Below are positions 9,366 to 19,100 of a DNA stretch of 35,384 nt, piece by piece. Source of the stretch: a virus. Location of the stretch: the IMG/VR virus record IMGVR_UViG_3300031673_000241, positions 1 through 35,384 of that record. One strand, given 5' to 3'. How positions within the stretch are numbered: position 1 is the first letter of the stretch; each line of letters begins with the position of its first letter. Below the pieces are notes generated by a model. It did not search any database, was not told the origin of the DNA, and was given only the letters and a program-made list of their open reading frames with translations. The position numbers and the translations under genes are program-made.

Positions 9366-12300
9366 AAATAAAGCAAATTTACTCGATGAAGAAGAACTTA
9401 TACACCCTCAGGGTGACGAGGCCCCTGCGTATGATACAAATCTTACTGGGCTAAAGAAGAGAACGTCCGACGCGAAAGATATTCGAGATCGTGGTGCTCG
9501 AAAAAGTAGAAACAATAATACAAATTTGCTTGAATCTCCTGACGCGCAGGATAGAATACTTACCCGTTCGCCCCAAGAAAAAAGAGAAAAATATGATCTT
9601 ATTCATAGAAAGAATAGAACCGATCTTCTAGAACCAACAAATCTTCCTAGAGAATTAAGTCTTGTTACTACGCCAAATGCTGGGCGAGAGGTTGATATAG
9701 AAGAAGATCAAGGTCTTGATGTTGATGTTATGGACTTTCTATTCGGTGGTGAAATGGCCGTTGTTGGACTCAAATACGATAACAGCGGTTTTCATCACGA
9801 TTGGGAAAGCGCGAAGCAACAATGGAGTGAAGAACCTCTTTGGTTAAATCTTCTTAATACTACATCACTGGTCGGGGGGATGGCTTTTCCTCTAGGCCGA
9901 GCAGCCTGGGCGTTTAAGAATGTTGGCAGGGGAGCTAGTTTATTAAAGAGAACGGCAGGAATAACTAAAGCTGACGAAGTTGCTAGGTTTAAAAACTTAG
10001 GATTGTTACATGAGGCTGAAAAAATAGAGGATGTTGGAGAATCCGGGTTAAAAAGACTTAGAAACCTAGAAATTTCACAAAATAAAACTCAAGATTTAGC
10101 TGAAAAATTAAATAAGAATATGCTTGGCGAAACTGAAGATTTTACCCTAATGGATAAAGTTAAAATGCAGTTTGCAAGTCGATTCACTAACAATTATTTT
10201 AAATTAACTTCAGAGGTTGCTGATGGTGGTGAAACTGCTACAAAAGCATTCCACAACAATCTTGATTCATTATTTAAAGCAGAGAATTTTGGGAAGTTTT
10301 TTTCGGAAGCTCCCGATGCTGCTGCTGGTAAAAAGATCTATGCTCACTGGGTGAATAAGATGCGCCCTGGGCTTATTAAGGGCGCCGCGTCGCTCACACC
10401 CTCAGAATTAAAATGGGCCGACGGCATGGAATTAGCCATGCGATCCCACCAAGCAGATGCTTTAAAGCACGGCCTCATTACCGACGATACAATTAAGAAA
10501 GTCGGCGAACTCCACATTCCAGCATTGGACATAAAAACCCCCAGACCAGACGTGTCTGTAAGTCGGAAGTATGTCCCACTTGGGCACAAAGACGGTGAAA
10601 CGTTTTTGCGTGCATTTGATATGCCCAGACTTGATAGTAAATCATTAAAGCCTAGAGGGAAGGATCTCCCTGAGGTAGCACAACGATTAATGAACGGGGA
10701 ACTAATTACAGACCCAACAGAGTTAACAACTCGGGGTCTTATTATGGACCGTTTACTGTTAAATAATTATAAGACAGTACGAGATATTGCAACCAATAGT
10801 GAATTCGCCGTTTCTGCTAGAGACGTTATGTTTAAATATGGAAGTATTCGGAAGGCCGAAGCCGCTGGATTTGTTAGCTTAGAAACATTAGAGCCTGGGA
10901 TTGCTACAACTCTTAAGCGTATGATTAAAAAGAGTAAGCCCGATTGGCTAGATGATGCCGATGAGCTTCCTATGATTAAGAAATCCGTATTCGAAGATCT
11001 ATTTGCTCCAGAAGGAATCTTCGGACAAACACAGATGGCCGCAAATGCGTTCGATGTTGCTACTGCGATTTTCAAGACTGCAAAGACGGCTTTATCACCC
11101 CCAACTCATCTTCAGAATCTCGCATCTAACTTTGTAATGCTAAGCCAGGCGGGATTCAATCCTCTTAAGCCTAGAAATATCCGACTTCAAAGTAAGATGG
11201 CTGGTGCCTTTGAAAAAATTGCGATTGGGGAAAAGCTTCGCAAAGAAGGTGGGGTTGGTAAAAAAGGAATTGAAAATCTTGGGATCAACCTTGGAAAAAT
11301 TGATATAGATGGAAAAGTCTTTAATCTTAATGATGAGATTTTTGATCCTGAGGTATTAAAGCTTCTAGAAGAATCCGCTTTTGAGTCGGTAGAAGGTTTT
11401 TCTAATCTAAAGAATATGGTAGATAGTCTAAGACCAGAACAAAGAGCCACTAAAGCCCTTGGTGAAGGATTCCTTAAAGCTAAAAAAGCCCTTCAGCTTG
11501 GAGATAAAGAAGGCTTCCGTTGGTTCGACCAAATGACAAAAGCCTATCTTGCTGAAGATATGGTTCCTAAAATGTCCTATTACATGAGTCTCCGGGCAGA
11601 AGGGCTTACAAAGAAAGCCGCTATCCTTGAAGTAGGTAGACGACTTCCTATGTATCAAACAGTAGGATCCTCTATTAGACAGGGCCGAAAGTGGGCGTTT
11701 CCTTGGTTAACGTTCCCCACCGAAGCTGTAAGAATTACTAAAAATAATCTAATGGATCATCCTCTTAGAATGATGCCTTGGTTACAAATGCCCGATATTA
11801 TTCAATCTGCTTTAACACTATCTGGACAAGCCCCAGGTGCAGACGACGTTGAAGAAACAAAGCGTCAGCTTCCTATGTGGGCCCAAAAAAGTGAAACAGT
11901 GGTTGCTGGAGAACACAGTGGAGCGATTGGCGGGGGTATAACTGGTGCTCTTGTTGGTGGAGTAGCCGGAGCCATTAAGGGTGGGGGAGCTGGTGGCGCC
12001 GCAATCGGAGCTGGTTTAGGTGCTGCTGCCGGTGCAGGATTTGGATTTGCAACAGAAACAGACGACGATAGACTACGAGGAACAGTATTAGACTGGCTTC
12101 CTCATGCAGCCTTTATGCTAGGTTCTACAAGCCCTGAAATGGGTGGAGATATTCTTCCGTTCAAAGATATTGGTGGGGCACTAGAGCAGTCGCCCGCGGC
12201 CCCATTTGCTATCTTAAAGCCCTTAATTGAAATCATGGAAGGTAAAACTTCTTGGGGTACAGATATTGGTGTGGAAGATACCGGAGACTATTTCTCTAAA

Positions 12301-12975
12301 GCCCTTGCTGGGTATATTGGATTCGTATCCCCTCCTATAATTCAGAAGTATGGATTTAAAACAACAACTCCTGATGTTTCAGCGTCTCTTGCTTTAACTG
12401 GAAAATCTGCCCCGGGAGATATTACAAATATTTCTAGATTACTCGTTGATTCGGGTATTGCAGTTGATCCAATTTCAGGTAAACCCGGAAACCTTTCAAC
12501 AGATCTTTTCTTAAAGAACTTTGGTATTTGGAAGTCTTGGGCTGCTGATCCGGCTCAACGTCTGGCTAATGAAGAAACAACCGAACGACACTTCCAAAAA
12601 ATAAGGTCAACAGTTTCTAAGAACCTTGCCTACCATCTTGAGAATGGAAATGACAAGGAATCTAAAAGACTATTGACCGTAGTGTTTTCTACTTTTGCGA
12701 AACAACACACAGATAATCCGCGAGAAGCACAAGCAAAATACTCTAAGTGGGTTGAAAGTAAAATGAACTCTATTGGTAAACACCCCAGATTAAGGGGATG
12801 GTCGGAAGCAGAATTAAAGGCTCGACACGCAGAAGCATCCCGGTTTGCCGGGAAGGAACGTGGTCGTGCGCGAGAAGAGATGCTTGACTTCTTAGGTAAG
12901 CAAGTTGAACAACGACAAGTGACTAGAGCGCAAGCAGAACGAATGAAAGCCTCCCAGAAGAAGGATCTTCTCTAA
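9355..12975 (+). CDS. Large internal virion / DNA-ejection protein candidate, T7 gp16-like position
   Basis: A 1206-aa protein, last gene of the late block. Residues 1-120 are charged. A hydrophobic stretch lies at about 160-185 (LWLNLLNTTSLVGGMAFPLG). A long helical region follows. A strong glycine zipper sits at about 853-900 (ITGALVGGVAGAIKGGGAGG and further GxxxG-like repeats), suited to membrane insertion or helix packing. The C-terminus is highly charged and helical and ends KASQKKDLL. These traits and the gene order fit the large ejection protein that helps build the trans-envelope DNA conduit. No lytic transglycosylase motif is evident at the N-terminus, unlike T7 gp16. Its TAA shares bases with the stop of the convergent minus-strand gene. 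Confidence 0.55.
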   Translation: MAVRNKANLLDEEELIHPQGDEAPAYDTNLTGLKKRTSDAKDIRDRGARKSRNNNTNLLESPDAQDRILTRSPQEKREKYDLIHRKNRTDLLEPTNLPRELSLVTTPNAGREVDIEEDQGLDVDVMDFLFGGEMAVVGLKYDNSGFHHDWESAKQQWSEEPLWLNLLNTTSLVGGMAFPLGRAAWAFKNVGRGASLLKRTAGITKADEVARFKNLGLLHEAEKIEDVGESGLKRLRNLEISQNKTQDLAEKLNKNMLGETEDFTLMDKVKMQFASRFTNNYFKLTSEVADGGETATKAFHNNLDSLFKAENFGKFFSEAPDAAAGKKIYAHWVNKMRPGLIKGAASLTPSELKWADGMELAMRSHQADALKHGLITDDTIKKVGELHIPALDIKTPRPDVSVSRKYVPLGHKDGETFLRAFDMPRLDSKSLKPRGKDLPEVAQRLMNGELITDPTELTTRGLIMDRLLLNNYKTVRDIATNSEFAVSARDVMFKYGSIRKAEAAGFVSLETLEPGIATTLKRMIKKSKPDWLDDADELPMIKKSVFEDLFAPEGIFGQTQMAANAFDVATAIFKTAKTALSPPTHLQNLASNFVMLSQAGFNPLKPRNIRLQSKMAGAFEKIAIGEKLRKEGGVGKKGIENLGINLGKIDIDGKVFNLNDEIFDPEVLKLLEESAFESVEGFSNLKNMVDSLRPEQRATKALGEGFLKAKKALQLGDKEGFRWFDQMTKAYLAEDMVPKMSYYMSLRAEGLTKKAAILEVGRRLPMYQTVGSSIRQGRKWAFPWLTFPTEAVRITKNNLMDHPLRMMPWLQMPDIIQSALTLSGQAPGADDVEETKRQLPMWAQKSETVVAGEHSGAIGGGITGALVGGVAGAIKGGGAGGAAIGAGLGAAAGAGFGFATETDDDRLRGTVLDWLPHAAFMLGSTSPEMGGDILPFKDIGGALEQSPAAPFAILKPLIEIMEGKTSWGTDIGVEDTGDYFSKALAGYIGFVSPPIIQKYGFKTTTPDVSASLALTGKSAPGDITNISRLLVDSGIAVDPISGKPGNLSTDLFLKNFGIWKSWAADPAQRLANEETTERHFQKIRSTVSKNLAYHLENGNDKESKRLLTVVFSTFAKQHTDNPREAQAKYSKWVESKMNSIGKHPRLRGWSEAELKARHAEASRFAGKERGRAREEMLDFLGKQVEQRQVTRAQAERMKASQKKDLL

Positions 12976-13157
12976 TCTTCTAATATTTCATTACCTTCCT
13001 CATCTAATTGAACTTCATGGAAGCCGTGTTCCCCGTATTCTCCGGGGAGTGCGGCTTCATCTTTTTCTGCGTCTTCTGTAAAAAGCATAGAGGTGCGACA
13101 AAATGTACACGTTAAACCATAAGATGTATTGCGTCCGCATTTGCATTTAATAATCAT
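12972..13157 (-). CDS. Small zinc-ribbon-like protein, 61 aa
   Basis: This short protein begins with a cysteine motif (KCKCGRNTSYGLTCTFC), four Cys suitable for one zinc, followed by an acidic tail ending DEEGNEILED. It is the last gene of the long minus-strand block, starts 11 bp inside the end of the preceding glycosyltransferase, and its stop overlaps the stop of the converging late gene (12972-12975). Its middle codons also encode, on the opposite strand, the probable late terminator. Function is unknown; a protein- or nucleic-acid-binding adaptor is possible. Confidence 0.65.
   Translation of the reverse strand: MIIKCKCGRNTSYGLTCTFCRTSMLFTEDAEKDEAALPGEYGEHGFHEVQLDEEGNEILED
13020..13066 (+). 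terminator. Rho-independent terminator for the late + strand transcript
   Basis: Stem arms GAAGCCG (13020-13026) and CGGCTTC (13052-13058) pair perfectly. Inside them TGT and GTG can form three G-U wobble pairs in RNA, then TCCCCG (13030-13035) pairs with CGGGGA (13043-13048) around a 7-base loop. ATCTTTTTCT follows on the + side, giving a U-rich tail. There is no U-rich tail in the minus direction. The hairpin lies 45 bp after the stop of the 1206-aa gene and inside the antisense of the 61-aa gene. Confidence 0.7.
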
Positions 13158-13905
13158 GTTGTAACTTTTCTAATTCAGGGTTCACTGGAAAATTTGCTAT
13201 GGGTTTCCTTAAGATAGGGAGTACATCTAACAAATTATAAGGAATCAACTGCCCTGGTTTATAGGTTGACTTCCCCTTTCGACGTTCACGACTAGGAACA
13301 TCTTTTTCTAATGGTGACCGTAGGGTGTTGTGAAAGTGGTAGCAGGTTATCGCGTCGAGATAAAATTCTCTAGAGGTGTTTTGGTTAAATACTGGTTCTT
13401 CTCCGGGGTGTGTTCCTTTCCAAATTGCTGTTTGATGATAAAGTCTATGATGAGATCTTAATTCACTATATCTTGTTTGTAGATCGGTGCCTATTTCAAT
13501 TCGTTTAACAACACCGTAGATTTTATCAATAGAATATTCTGCAAAAAATGATTTATAGGCAAATTGTGTCCACTTACTATCAGCAATATAATTAATATCA
13601 TCTTCGTTATACACCTCATCGCCGTCAATTATAAGATACCACTCTGATAGCGATTCAGCTATCATAGAGTTGCGAAATATCCCCTGGATCTGTGGGTGAG
13701 GTGTTTCTGTAAATGATCTGATATAGAATTCCGCTCCGCGTTTCTTTTCAAGTTCAACAAATCTATCTATAATATTAGGGGTTTCGTCTTTACTCCCAAC
13801 ATCGTAAATTACATAGCGATTAAACTTTCCCCTAAGACACTCTAATGAATAAGGAAGCCAATATTGGTCGTTAAGAACTAGAATATGAGGAACTATTTGG
13901 TGCAT
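13147..13905 (-). CDS. Family 2-like (GT-A fold) glycosyltransferase, 252 aa
   Basis: The protein opens HILVLNDQYWLPYSLECL and continues with a nucleotide-binding strand (YVIYDVGSKDETPNI). It has a clear metal-binding DxD motif at residues 94-96 (WYLIIDGDEVY). These are marks of GT-A glycosyltransferases that use nucleotide sugars. The C-terminal part has several His/Trp residues (RLYHQTAIWKGTHPGEEPVF) that may shape the acceptor site. The acceptor and sugar cannot be told. It is coupled to the upstream 144-aa gene by TGATG. It belongs to a four-gene glycosyltransferase island. Confidence 0.8.
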   Translation of the reverse strand: MHQIVPHILVLNDQYWLPYSLECLRGKFNRYVIYDVGSKDETPNIIDRFVELEKKRGAEFYIRSFTETPHPQIQGIFRNSMIAESLSEWYLIIDGDEVYNEDDINYIADSKWTQFAYKSFFAEYSIDKIYGVVKRIEIGTDLQTRYSELRSHHRLYHQTAIWKGTHPGEEPVFNQNTSREFYLDAITCYHFHNTLRSPLEKDVPSRERRKGKSTYKPGQLIPYNLLDVLPILRKPIANFPVNPELEKLQHDY

Positions 13906-14339
13906 CAGTTATAATTTCCTTTTAAGGCTTCCGTTGTGGCCTTGATAACCAGCGTCATGGCCTCGTTCTCGGCCCGCAGCGCCTCGTTCTCGGCCTCAAG
14001 CTTATTCACGTCGGCGGCGAGTAGACGTAGAGTGAACGCTGCGGAGTCCAAGATTCGTGACGCCTCGTGGTTCTTCGGGGGAATGACGCTGCGAAGCTCT
14101 GAGGCCAGCCGCCGCGCCTCTTCGGTGTTGGGGGTCATCGTGGGCTCCTTCCGCACCGGCTTATCGTACTCAGATTGAAGAGTAAGCCCAGAAGGTAAAG
14201 GTACCCAAGTCGGCTCGATATCTTCCGGATTCCACATTCTTTCCCACAAAGTTTCCCCTACTATCTCACAATGAGATGAAGGTCTAAATAATCTTCTCCA
14301 CCACGGACACCAACAGACTTCTGTAATTTTACTAGGCAA
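13905..14339 (-). CDS. W-rich / coiled-coil protein, apparent composite gene
   Basis: A 144-aa ORF with two dissimilar halves. Residues 1-65 are Cys/Trp-rich (EVCWCPWWRRLFRPSSHC) with AT-leaning codons like the neighbours. Residues from Met68 (MTPNTEEARRL) on are Ala/Glu/Leu-rich, end in a leucine-zipper-like coiled coil (KLEAENEALRAENEA) and use strikingly GC-rich codons. GAGGAAAT precedes the ATG at 14339. A second in-frame ATG begins the GC-rich half after GGAGCCCACG, so that half could be a separate small gene that became fused. No known family is recognised. It overlaps the CgeB-like gene by 8 bp. Confidence 0.6.
   Translation of the reverse strand: MPSKITEVCWCPWWRRLFRPSSHCEIVGETLWERMWNPEDIEPTWVPLPSGLTLQSEYDKPVRKEPTMTPNTEEARRLASELRSVIPPKNHEASRILDSAAFTLRLLAADVNKLEAENEALRAENEAMTLVIKATTEALKGNYN
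13960..13995 (-). repeat. Two copies of a 15-bp repeat with 21-bp period (coiled-coil heptad)
   Basis: The 15-mer gcctcgttctcggcc occurs at 13960-13974 and again at 13981-13995, a 21-base period that equals one protein heptad. On the minus strand it encodes the repeated EAENEA segments of the coiled coil. It sits in the GC-rich patch and probably arose by local duplication. Confidence 0.85.
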
Positions 14340-15255
14340 AGCAAATTTCCTCTATTTGTTGTACCCTATGTTTAATAAGGTGTTTTTCTTTCACTAAATG
14401 ATAAGCTTTCGTAGCCATATTAGCTGCTATGTCGGCCTCTTCTAGTACCCAATCTACCTGAAGTCCTAATTCTGGTAAACTTGAGTAACCTAAGAAGTGA
14501 GTTCCTTCTTCAAATAATAGTGCCATTCCATCCTCAGGATCCCGATCAGAAATTAATGGTCGTCTCATTAACATAGACTCTAAGACCCGTTGGTTGGGCC
14601 CGTCGTGCTTCTGCCCTCGATTGAATAAGACCCTACAATCAGCCATTGCTATTGCAGTAGAGGGCCATCTTGCTCTATTATGCTGACCTATTTCTCTTAT
14701 ATCAACAGGGTACTCACGACTAAGACATATAGTAGCGAGATCATTAGCGCGATCCAATCCTCCTTTCGAGCCAAAGAATCCGAAATACATCTTAGGAAAA
14801 GTCCACTGGCGAGTATGTTGAAGGTAATCAAACCATACATCGTCGCTAGCATTGGGACACCAATGAGCAGATGGTAGATTTGAAAAAAGATCCCGCTTAC
14901 GGTACACAGCAAAAAAAACGTGCTGATAATTCTTAGCAAGACGACGATGGAGACTCGGATAGCCGTGGGTATCAATAAGCCTGACGGCACTTGGGATTGG
15001 GCATGTCGAATCATTGTACTGAAAATGGAGTTTCCCATCTTTACCTCTACCACAATCTATATCTAAGAATAGATCGTGTTGTTTAATTTCTTTCTCAGGC
15101 ATTTCCTCCATGCTCTGATAGCCACGGTGGCCTTTACCTACGAGGGTGACTTGATGATTCATAGCAAATTCTCTAGCAAAAGAATTAGAATATGTGGGCA
15201 TCGGTCTACCTTGCTTATCAACATCATATCTATAACAGAGGATTACTTTAGCCAT
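14332..15255 (-). CDS. CgeB-like GT-B glycosyltransferase, 307 aa
   Basis: The N-terminal half has a Rossmann-like arrangement (KVILCYRYDVD; HDLFLDIDCGRG; SAVRLIDTHG). The C-terminal half has the pattern of CgeB-type or GT4-type transferases: FPKMYFGFFGSKGG, then DCRVLFNRGQKHDGPNQRVLE, where DGPNQRVLE occupies the E-x7-E position, and RRPLISDRDPEDGMALLFEE, followed by a helical tail (TKAYHLVKEKHLIKHRVQQI). It likely transfers a sugar from a nucleotide donor; acceptor unknown. GGGAG stands seven bases before the ATG. It lies between a tiny Cys-rich gene and the composite gene in the glycosyltransferase island. Confidence 0.75.
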   Translation of the reverse strand: MAKVILCYRYDVDKQGRPMPTYSNSFAREFAMNHQVTLVGKGHRGYQSMEEMPEKEIKQHDLFLDIDCGRGKDGKLHFQYNDSTCPIPSAVRLIDTHGYPSLHRRLAKNYQHVFFAVYRKRDLFSNLPSAHWCPNASDDVWFDYLQHTRQWTFPKMYFGFFGSKGGLDRANDLATICLSREYPVDIREIGQHNRARWPSTAIAMADCRVLFNRGQKHDGPNQRVLESMLMRRPLISDRDPEDGMALLFEEGTHFLGYSSLPELGLQVDWVLEEADIAANMATKAYHLVKEKHLIKHRVQQIEEICFA

Positions 15256-15411
15256 TTAACAACTCCCATCGTGTGTCATTCTACAATAAGGACAAACACC
15301 CTTTGCACGACACTGACAGTAATCACAGCCTATTTCATCTATTGCTTCTTCAAGTTCTTTAATATGTGCTTTTAATTTTTTATTCTCTGTAAATAGTTCT
15401 TCTCTAGTCAT
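15256..15411 (-). CDS. Tiny coiled-coil / Cys-rich protein, 51 aa
   Basis: A short ORF fills the gap between two glycosyltransferase genes exactly, with its TAA adjoining the next gene's ATG and a 10-bp gap after the upstream stop. Residues 1-26 form a charged helix (MTREELFTENKKLKAHIKEL). The C-terminal half has six Cys (CDYCQCRAKGVCPYC and a final C) that could bind one or two zinc ions. Its own Shine-Dalgarno is weak (TAAAG). The tight fit and the zinc-like pattern argue that it is real. Function unknown. Confidence 0.6.
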   Translation of the reverse strand: MTREELFTENKKLKAHIKELEEAIDEIGCDYCQCRAKGVCPYCRMTHDGSC

Positions 15412-15421
15412 ACTTTACACG

Positions 15422-16189
15422 TCATTCTAAAACTAGTGGATGAAATACATATTCAGTCTTTTCTAAGTCTTTACGGATCTTTGCATTTTTTTGGAGTTGT
15501 CGTTTAATAACTTGTGGTTCTTCCACCCATCGTCCCCCTTCAGTATCCCCTATTTGCTTAAATTTAACCTGGGCCTCTCGTATGTCAATCCATTTGAGTG
15601 GATGTTTGATGAGCCCTGCTTTATATACTCGCGATGAGAATTCTCCGTGGGCGTATCCTGCTCCTGAAAATAAGGGGTTGAAAGCACCCACCGCTCGCAG
15701 GACTGAAGATGTAATAAAAGTAAGGTCACCACGAGGACTAGGACCATAGATAGGCGTAAGGGAATGTTTCTGCATATATTTTGAAAAATTAGACACAGTT
15801 TCTTCCACCTGCTTGTCTTGTACTCTGCAAAAATGGTGGATATTGGATCTTCTTGCTGCTTCTTCATATGTTTCAAACCATCCTTTTTCTGTTGGGATTA
15901 AATCATCTTCCAAGATGCACATATATTGGCAATCTTGCATAGCCCATAAAGCCCTATTTTTATTAGCTGCAACACCCTTGTTGGGCCCACGGATTAAAAT
16001 AATATCTTTGGGAAGATGATCTATTATTGACTTCACCCCAAAAGCCCCGGTTCCTTTCGTAGATCCATCATCACAAACAAACACTTTAGTCCCCGGTGCT
16101 GTCGTATCTAAAACTGCTTCTACTATTTCTGTAAGGTTGTTTAATCTATTATAATGACAGATTGCAACCGCTCTTTTTATTTCAGACAT
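15422..16189 (-). CDS. Family 2 glycosyltransferase, 255 aa
   Basis: A GT-A fold transferase: RAVAICHYNRLNNLTEIV at the N-terminus, the donor-binding strand VFVCDDGSTKG (about residues 37-45), GPNKGVAANKNRALW, and the metal-binding EDD at 94-96 (MCILEDDLIPTEKGW). LRAVGAFNPLFSGAGYAHGE resembles the acceptor-side motif of the GT2 family. I choose ATG 16189 because AGAGG lies nine bases before it; a TTG two codons upstream (16195) is possible. The start overlaps the end of the three-domain transferase gene by 8 bp. Confidence 0.85.
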   Translation of the reverse strand: MSEIKRAVAICHYNRLNNLTEIVEAVLDTTAPGTKVFVCDDGSTKGTGAFGVKSIIDHLPKDIILIRGPNKGVAANKNRALWAMQDCQYMCILEDDLIPTEKGWFETYEEAARRSNIHHFCRVQDKQVEETVSNFSKYMQKHSLTPIYGPSPRGDLTFITSSVLRAVGAFNPLFSGAGYAHGEFSSRVYKAGLIKHPLKWIDIREAQVKFKQIGDTEGGRWVEEPQVIKRQLQKNAKIRKDLEKTEYVFHPLVLE

Positions 16190-19100
16190 TATCAATTACC
16201 TCTTCTAATGCATCTAAATAAGGATCGGGATCGGCATATCTACAGGCTGTTTCATACCCATTTTTAACAATTTCTGAAAATAATTGAGGGTTCTTTATAA
16301 GCTTATCGGCTGCTTTTACCATTTGAGCGATGTTACCAATATTAACTTCTAAACAATTTTTCCCGGCTTCTACGAATTCTGCCCCGGTGTTGGTTGTAAT
16401 AACAGCGGTACTCGCGGACATGGCCTCTAAGACAATTCTTCCTAAACCTTCTGTATGGGAAGCTGAAAGCCAAATATCAATTTTATGCATAGTATTAGCC
16501 ATCTGTTCTCTATTAGGAGATATTACATATCCCATCCACTTTGGCTTCATCTTAGCGAAGTCAGGCCATTCACCGATGGCTACAATTTCCACCTTATCTT
16601 TATAAGCCATTTTCAGGGCCTCGACTACTTTCATTGCGTCACCCGTTCCCTTTAATGGGTGTTGGTGTGCTAAGAAACCAATTCTCACTGTAGAATTAAT
16701 AGACCCATACTGTCTCATATTGGGAGGGCAATTAAATATTTCATGCCCATAGTGGAACCACCCAATCCTTGTTGCTTCCCTAGCCGGGTGAGTCCAACCA
16801 TCTCCCACCATAGGATTTTCACAAGCATCTTTTAACCAATTTGTACTTGTAACAATCGCGTCCCACGGAAGCTTCAATCCATTATCTTCTAATGACTGGA
16901 ACCGCTTATTGTGGGATAGTTTAAGCATGATCTTTTTACGGGCAGACTTAAGCCCCGTAAAGAATTCGTTTTGATCGTTATCAGAATTACTAATTAAAAT
17001 ATGAGATTTTTTAATCTTGCGCCAATTTAAATTAATAGGGACTTCACTTAAATTTACAACCTCTGGATTAATATCTGGGTAAATTGTATATAGATCAACA
17101 TCATGTCCCCTGCGTTGTAACCCATTAGCTAGATGTATAATCGTTGTAGGTCCACCATGTTTCCGCAAGTGCGGTGTAATTACAGAGATTTTTCGCGGTC
17201 GAATCAGCAGCCGTAGCTTCTTTTCTAGAAGATTATTAAATTGATTAACTGCATCTTCTCTCATCTGATTAACTTGTGGTGCTGAATTTTTTAACTGTTG
17301 GAGCTTTTCAGGGTTGTTGAATAATAGATCAAAAATTTCTATTGCAACTTCTTCAGGGGGGGTGTTATTAGGAAGAATTCTTGAATTATCTTCATTTGCA
17401 TATTCTCGAATCCCTCTGTTATCCCAAGATACAACGGCTGCTCCAGAAACCATAGCCTCTAAAGAAGGCATCCCGTATGAGTGTATTATAGCAGGATCAC
17501 AGAAAATATCCACTTCTGTACTAAGTAGTGAAGCTAAATAAGACTGACTAACGTTTCCTAACCCAATAATAGATGGGCACTCTGAAACAGCATCTACCCC
17601 ATAAGCCATAATTCTTAATTCTTTTTGGTGTTCCTTACCTAGTGCAGATAGTTTCTTCGCTACTTCAACCCCGCGAGTATAACCCTTAAAAGGATATTGG
17701 GTCTGAAGGGAGAATAACACGGTTGGCCTCTCATCTCCATTGTCCCGCGATCTAGTGTGGAAAAGTCTTTTATCAACTCCGGGTCTTACGAATCCTAAAG
17801 TATTTACTTTATATTCTTCTTGAATCTTTTTATTAAGAGATTCGGATCCTGCGATTACATATTGAACCTTAGAAAAGGCATCAATCATCCCTTGCTTCAT
17901 TTCCTCAGGGCACAATTCAGGATCATCACTCTGAGCGAACAGAACTGAGCGGAGGTGGAAATTCTTCTTTGTAAGTTCAAAAATGGGTTTTACAATCTCG
18001 CAAGTAGCCGCAACTACTACACCTTTTTCAAAAACTCGCTCGATAAATTTTTCTTCAAATTCTTCAATCGAATTGAACACAATTGGACTTGCTCTCAACT
18101 CACCAAGAACGGGGATAACAGATTCCTCTGGATTTCTTTTAATTAGAACAACTTTAGCATTAACTCCATTCTCAATATGCTGATTTACGATATCAGTAAT
18201 AAACTTCATACCCCCACAAAATGCGGTACTGTACACTACAAATGCAATATTATAGGGGCTATCAGTAGTTGAAACATCTGTAGGAAGGTTAGCACGATAT
18301 GGAGACATAATCTTCTCAGCATCAAAAGATTTACCCCAGTGTCGATATTGGGGCCACAACTGGTGGAACCGTGCCGAGCCGGATTGTCTTTTTGCGTTGT
18401 GCTTAGCTTGGCCCAAGGAACTAAAAGAGGTTCCCCTTTCATGAAACAAATAAACATCATCAGCTAAAACCGCTCGCCACCGAGGGTACTCACCATTTTT
18501 AATGTGAGTGATTGTTTTCATCCACAGATCGGTTTCTTCCCCATAATTTTCATATCCTTCATCAAATTGCCCGATTTCATCTAGCAATTCGCGCTCTAAC
18601 ATGAAACAAAACCCTGTTGGCATAATCTCAGGGTATTTATGAGATGAGGTTGCTTCAAATCCTCGGTTCATATCTTGGTATGAAAATCCTTCCTGCATAT
18701 TTACATTAATAAGCGCCGTATTGTTTGTCATAGGATTAACGATCTTATTTTTAGGGTCGGCTTCTAGAGCCAGAACCATTTTCGATAACCACCCCTTTGT
18801 TACAATAACATCTGAGTTTAAAACACATATATAAGGATTTTTACTGTTATTGATTCCACGGTTGACTGTGGCTGCAAATCCTTTATTTTTATTGTTCCAA
18901 AGAATTCGAGCATTTTCTTTTTCATTTAAAAGAGTAATTAGATGGGGTTTAATCCAAGGATCGGTTGATTTGTCGTCTACAACAGTTAGATTAAAGGGCC
19001 AGTCAGTGTGTTTATAGATTGAGTTAATACATTCTTCAACAACCTGAAAGTTATTAAATACTGGTACAATAATATCTACTGGGAGGATTCCCTTCTTTGA

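Noticed and set aside
10767-11075. 102-aa open frame on the minus strand inside the 1206-aa gene
   Set aside because: Shadow of a long real gene; Ser/Leu-rich without motifs.
12838-12852. Perfect 6-bp hairpin TCCCGG/CCGGGA near the end of the late block
   Set aside because: No T-run follows on either strand, so it is not a convincing terminator for either operon.
14697-15053. 118-aa hydrophobic open frame on the minus strand inside the CgeB-like gene
   Set aside because: It looks membrane-like but is a shifted frame of a convincing glycosyltransferase and has no ribosome binding site.
13147-15255. DNA base glycosylation system like T4
   Set aside because: No hydroxymethylase, dCTPase or related base-modifying gene is visible in the window; glycosyltransferases alone do not show it.
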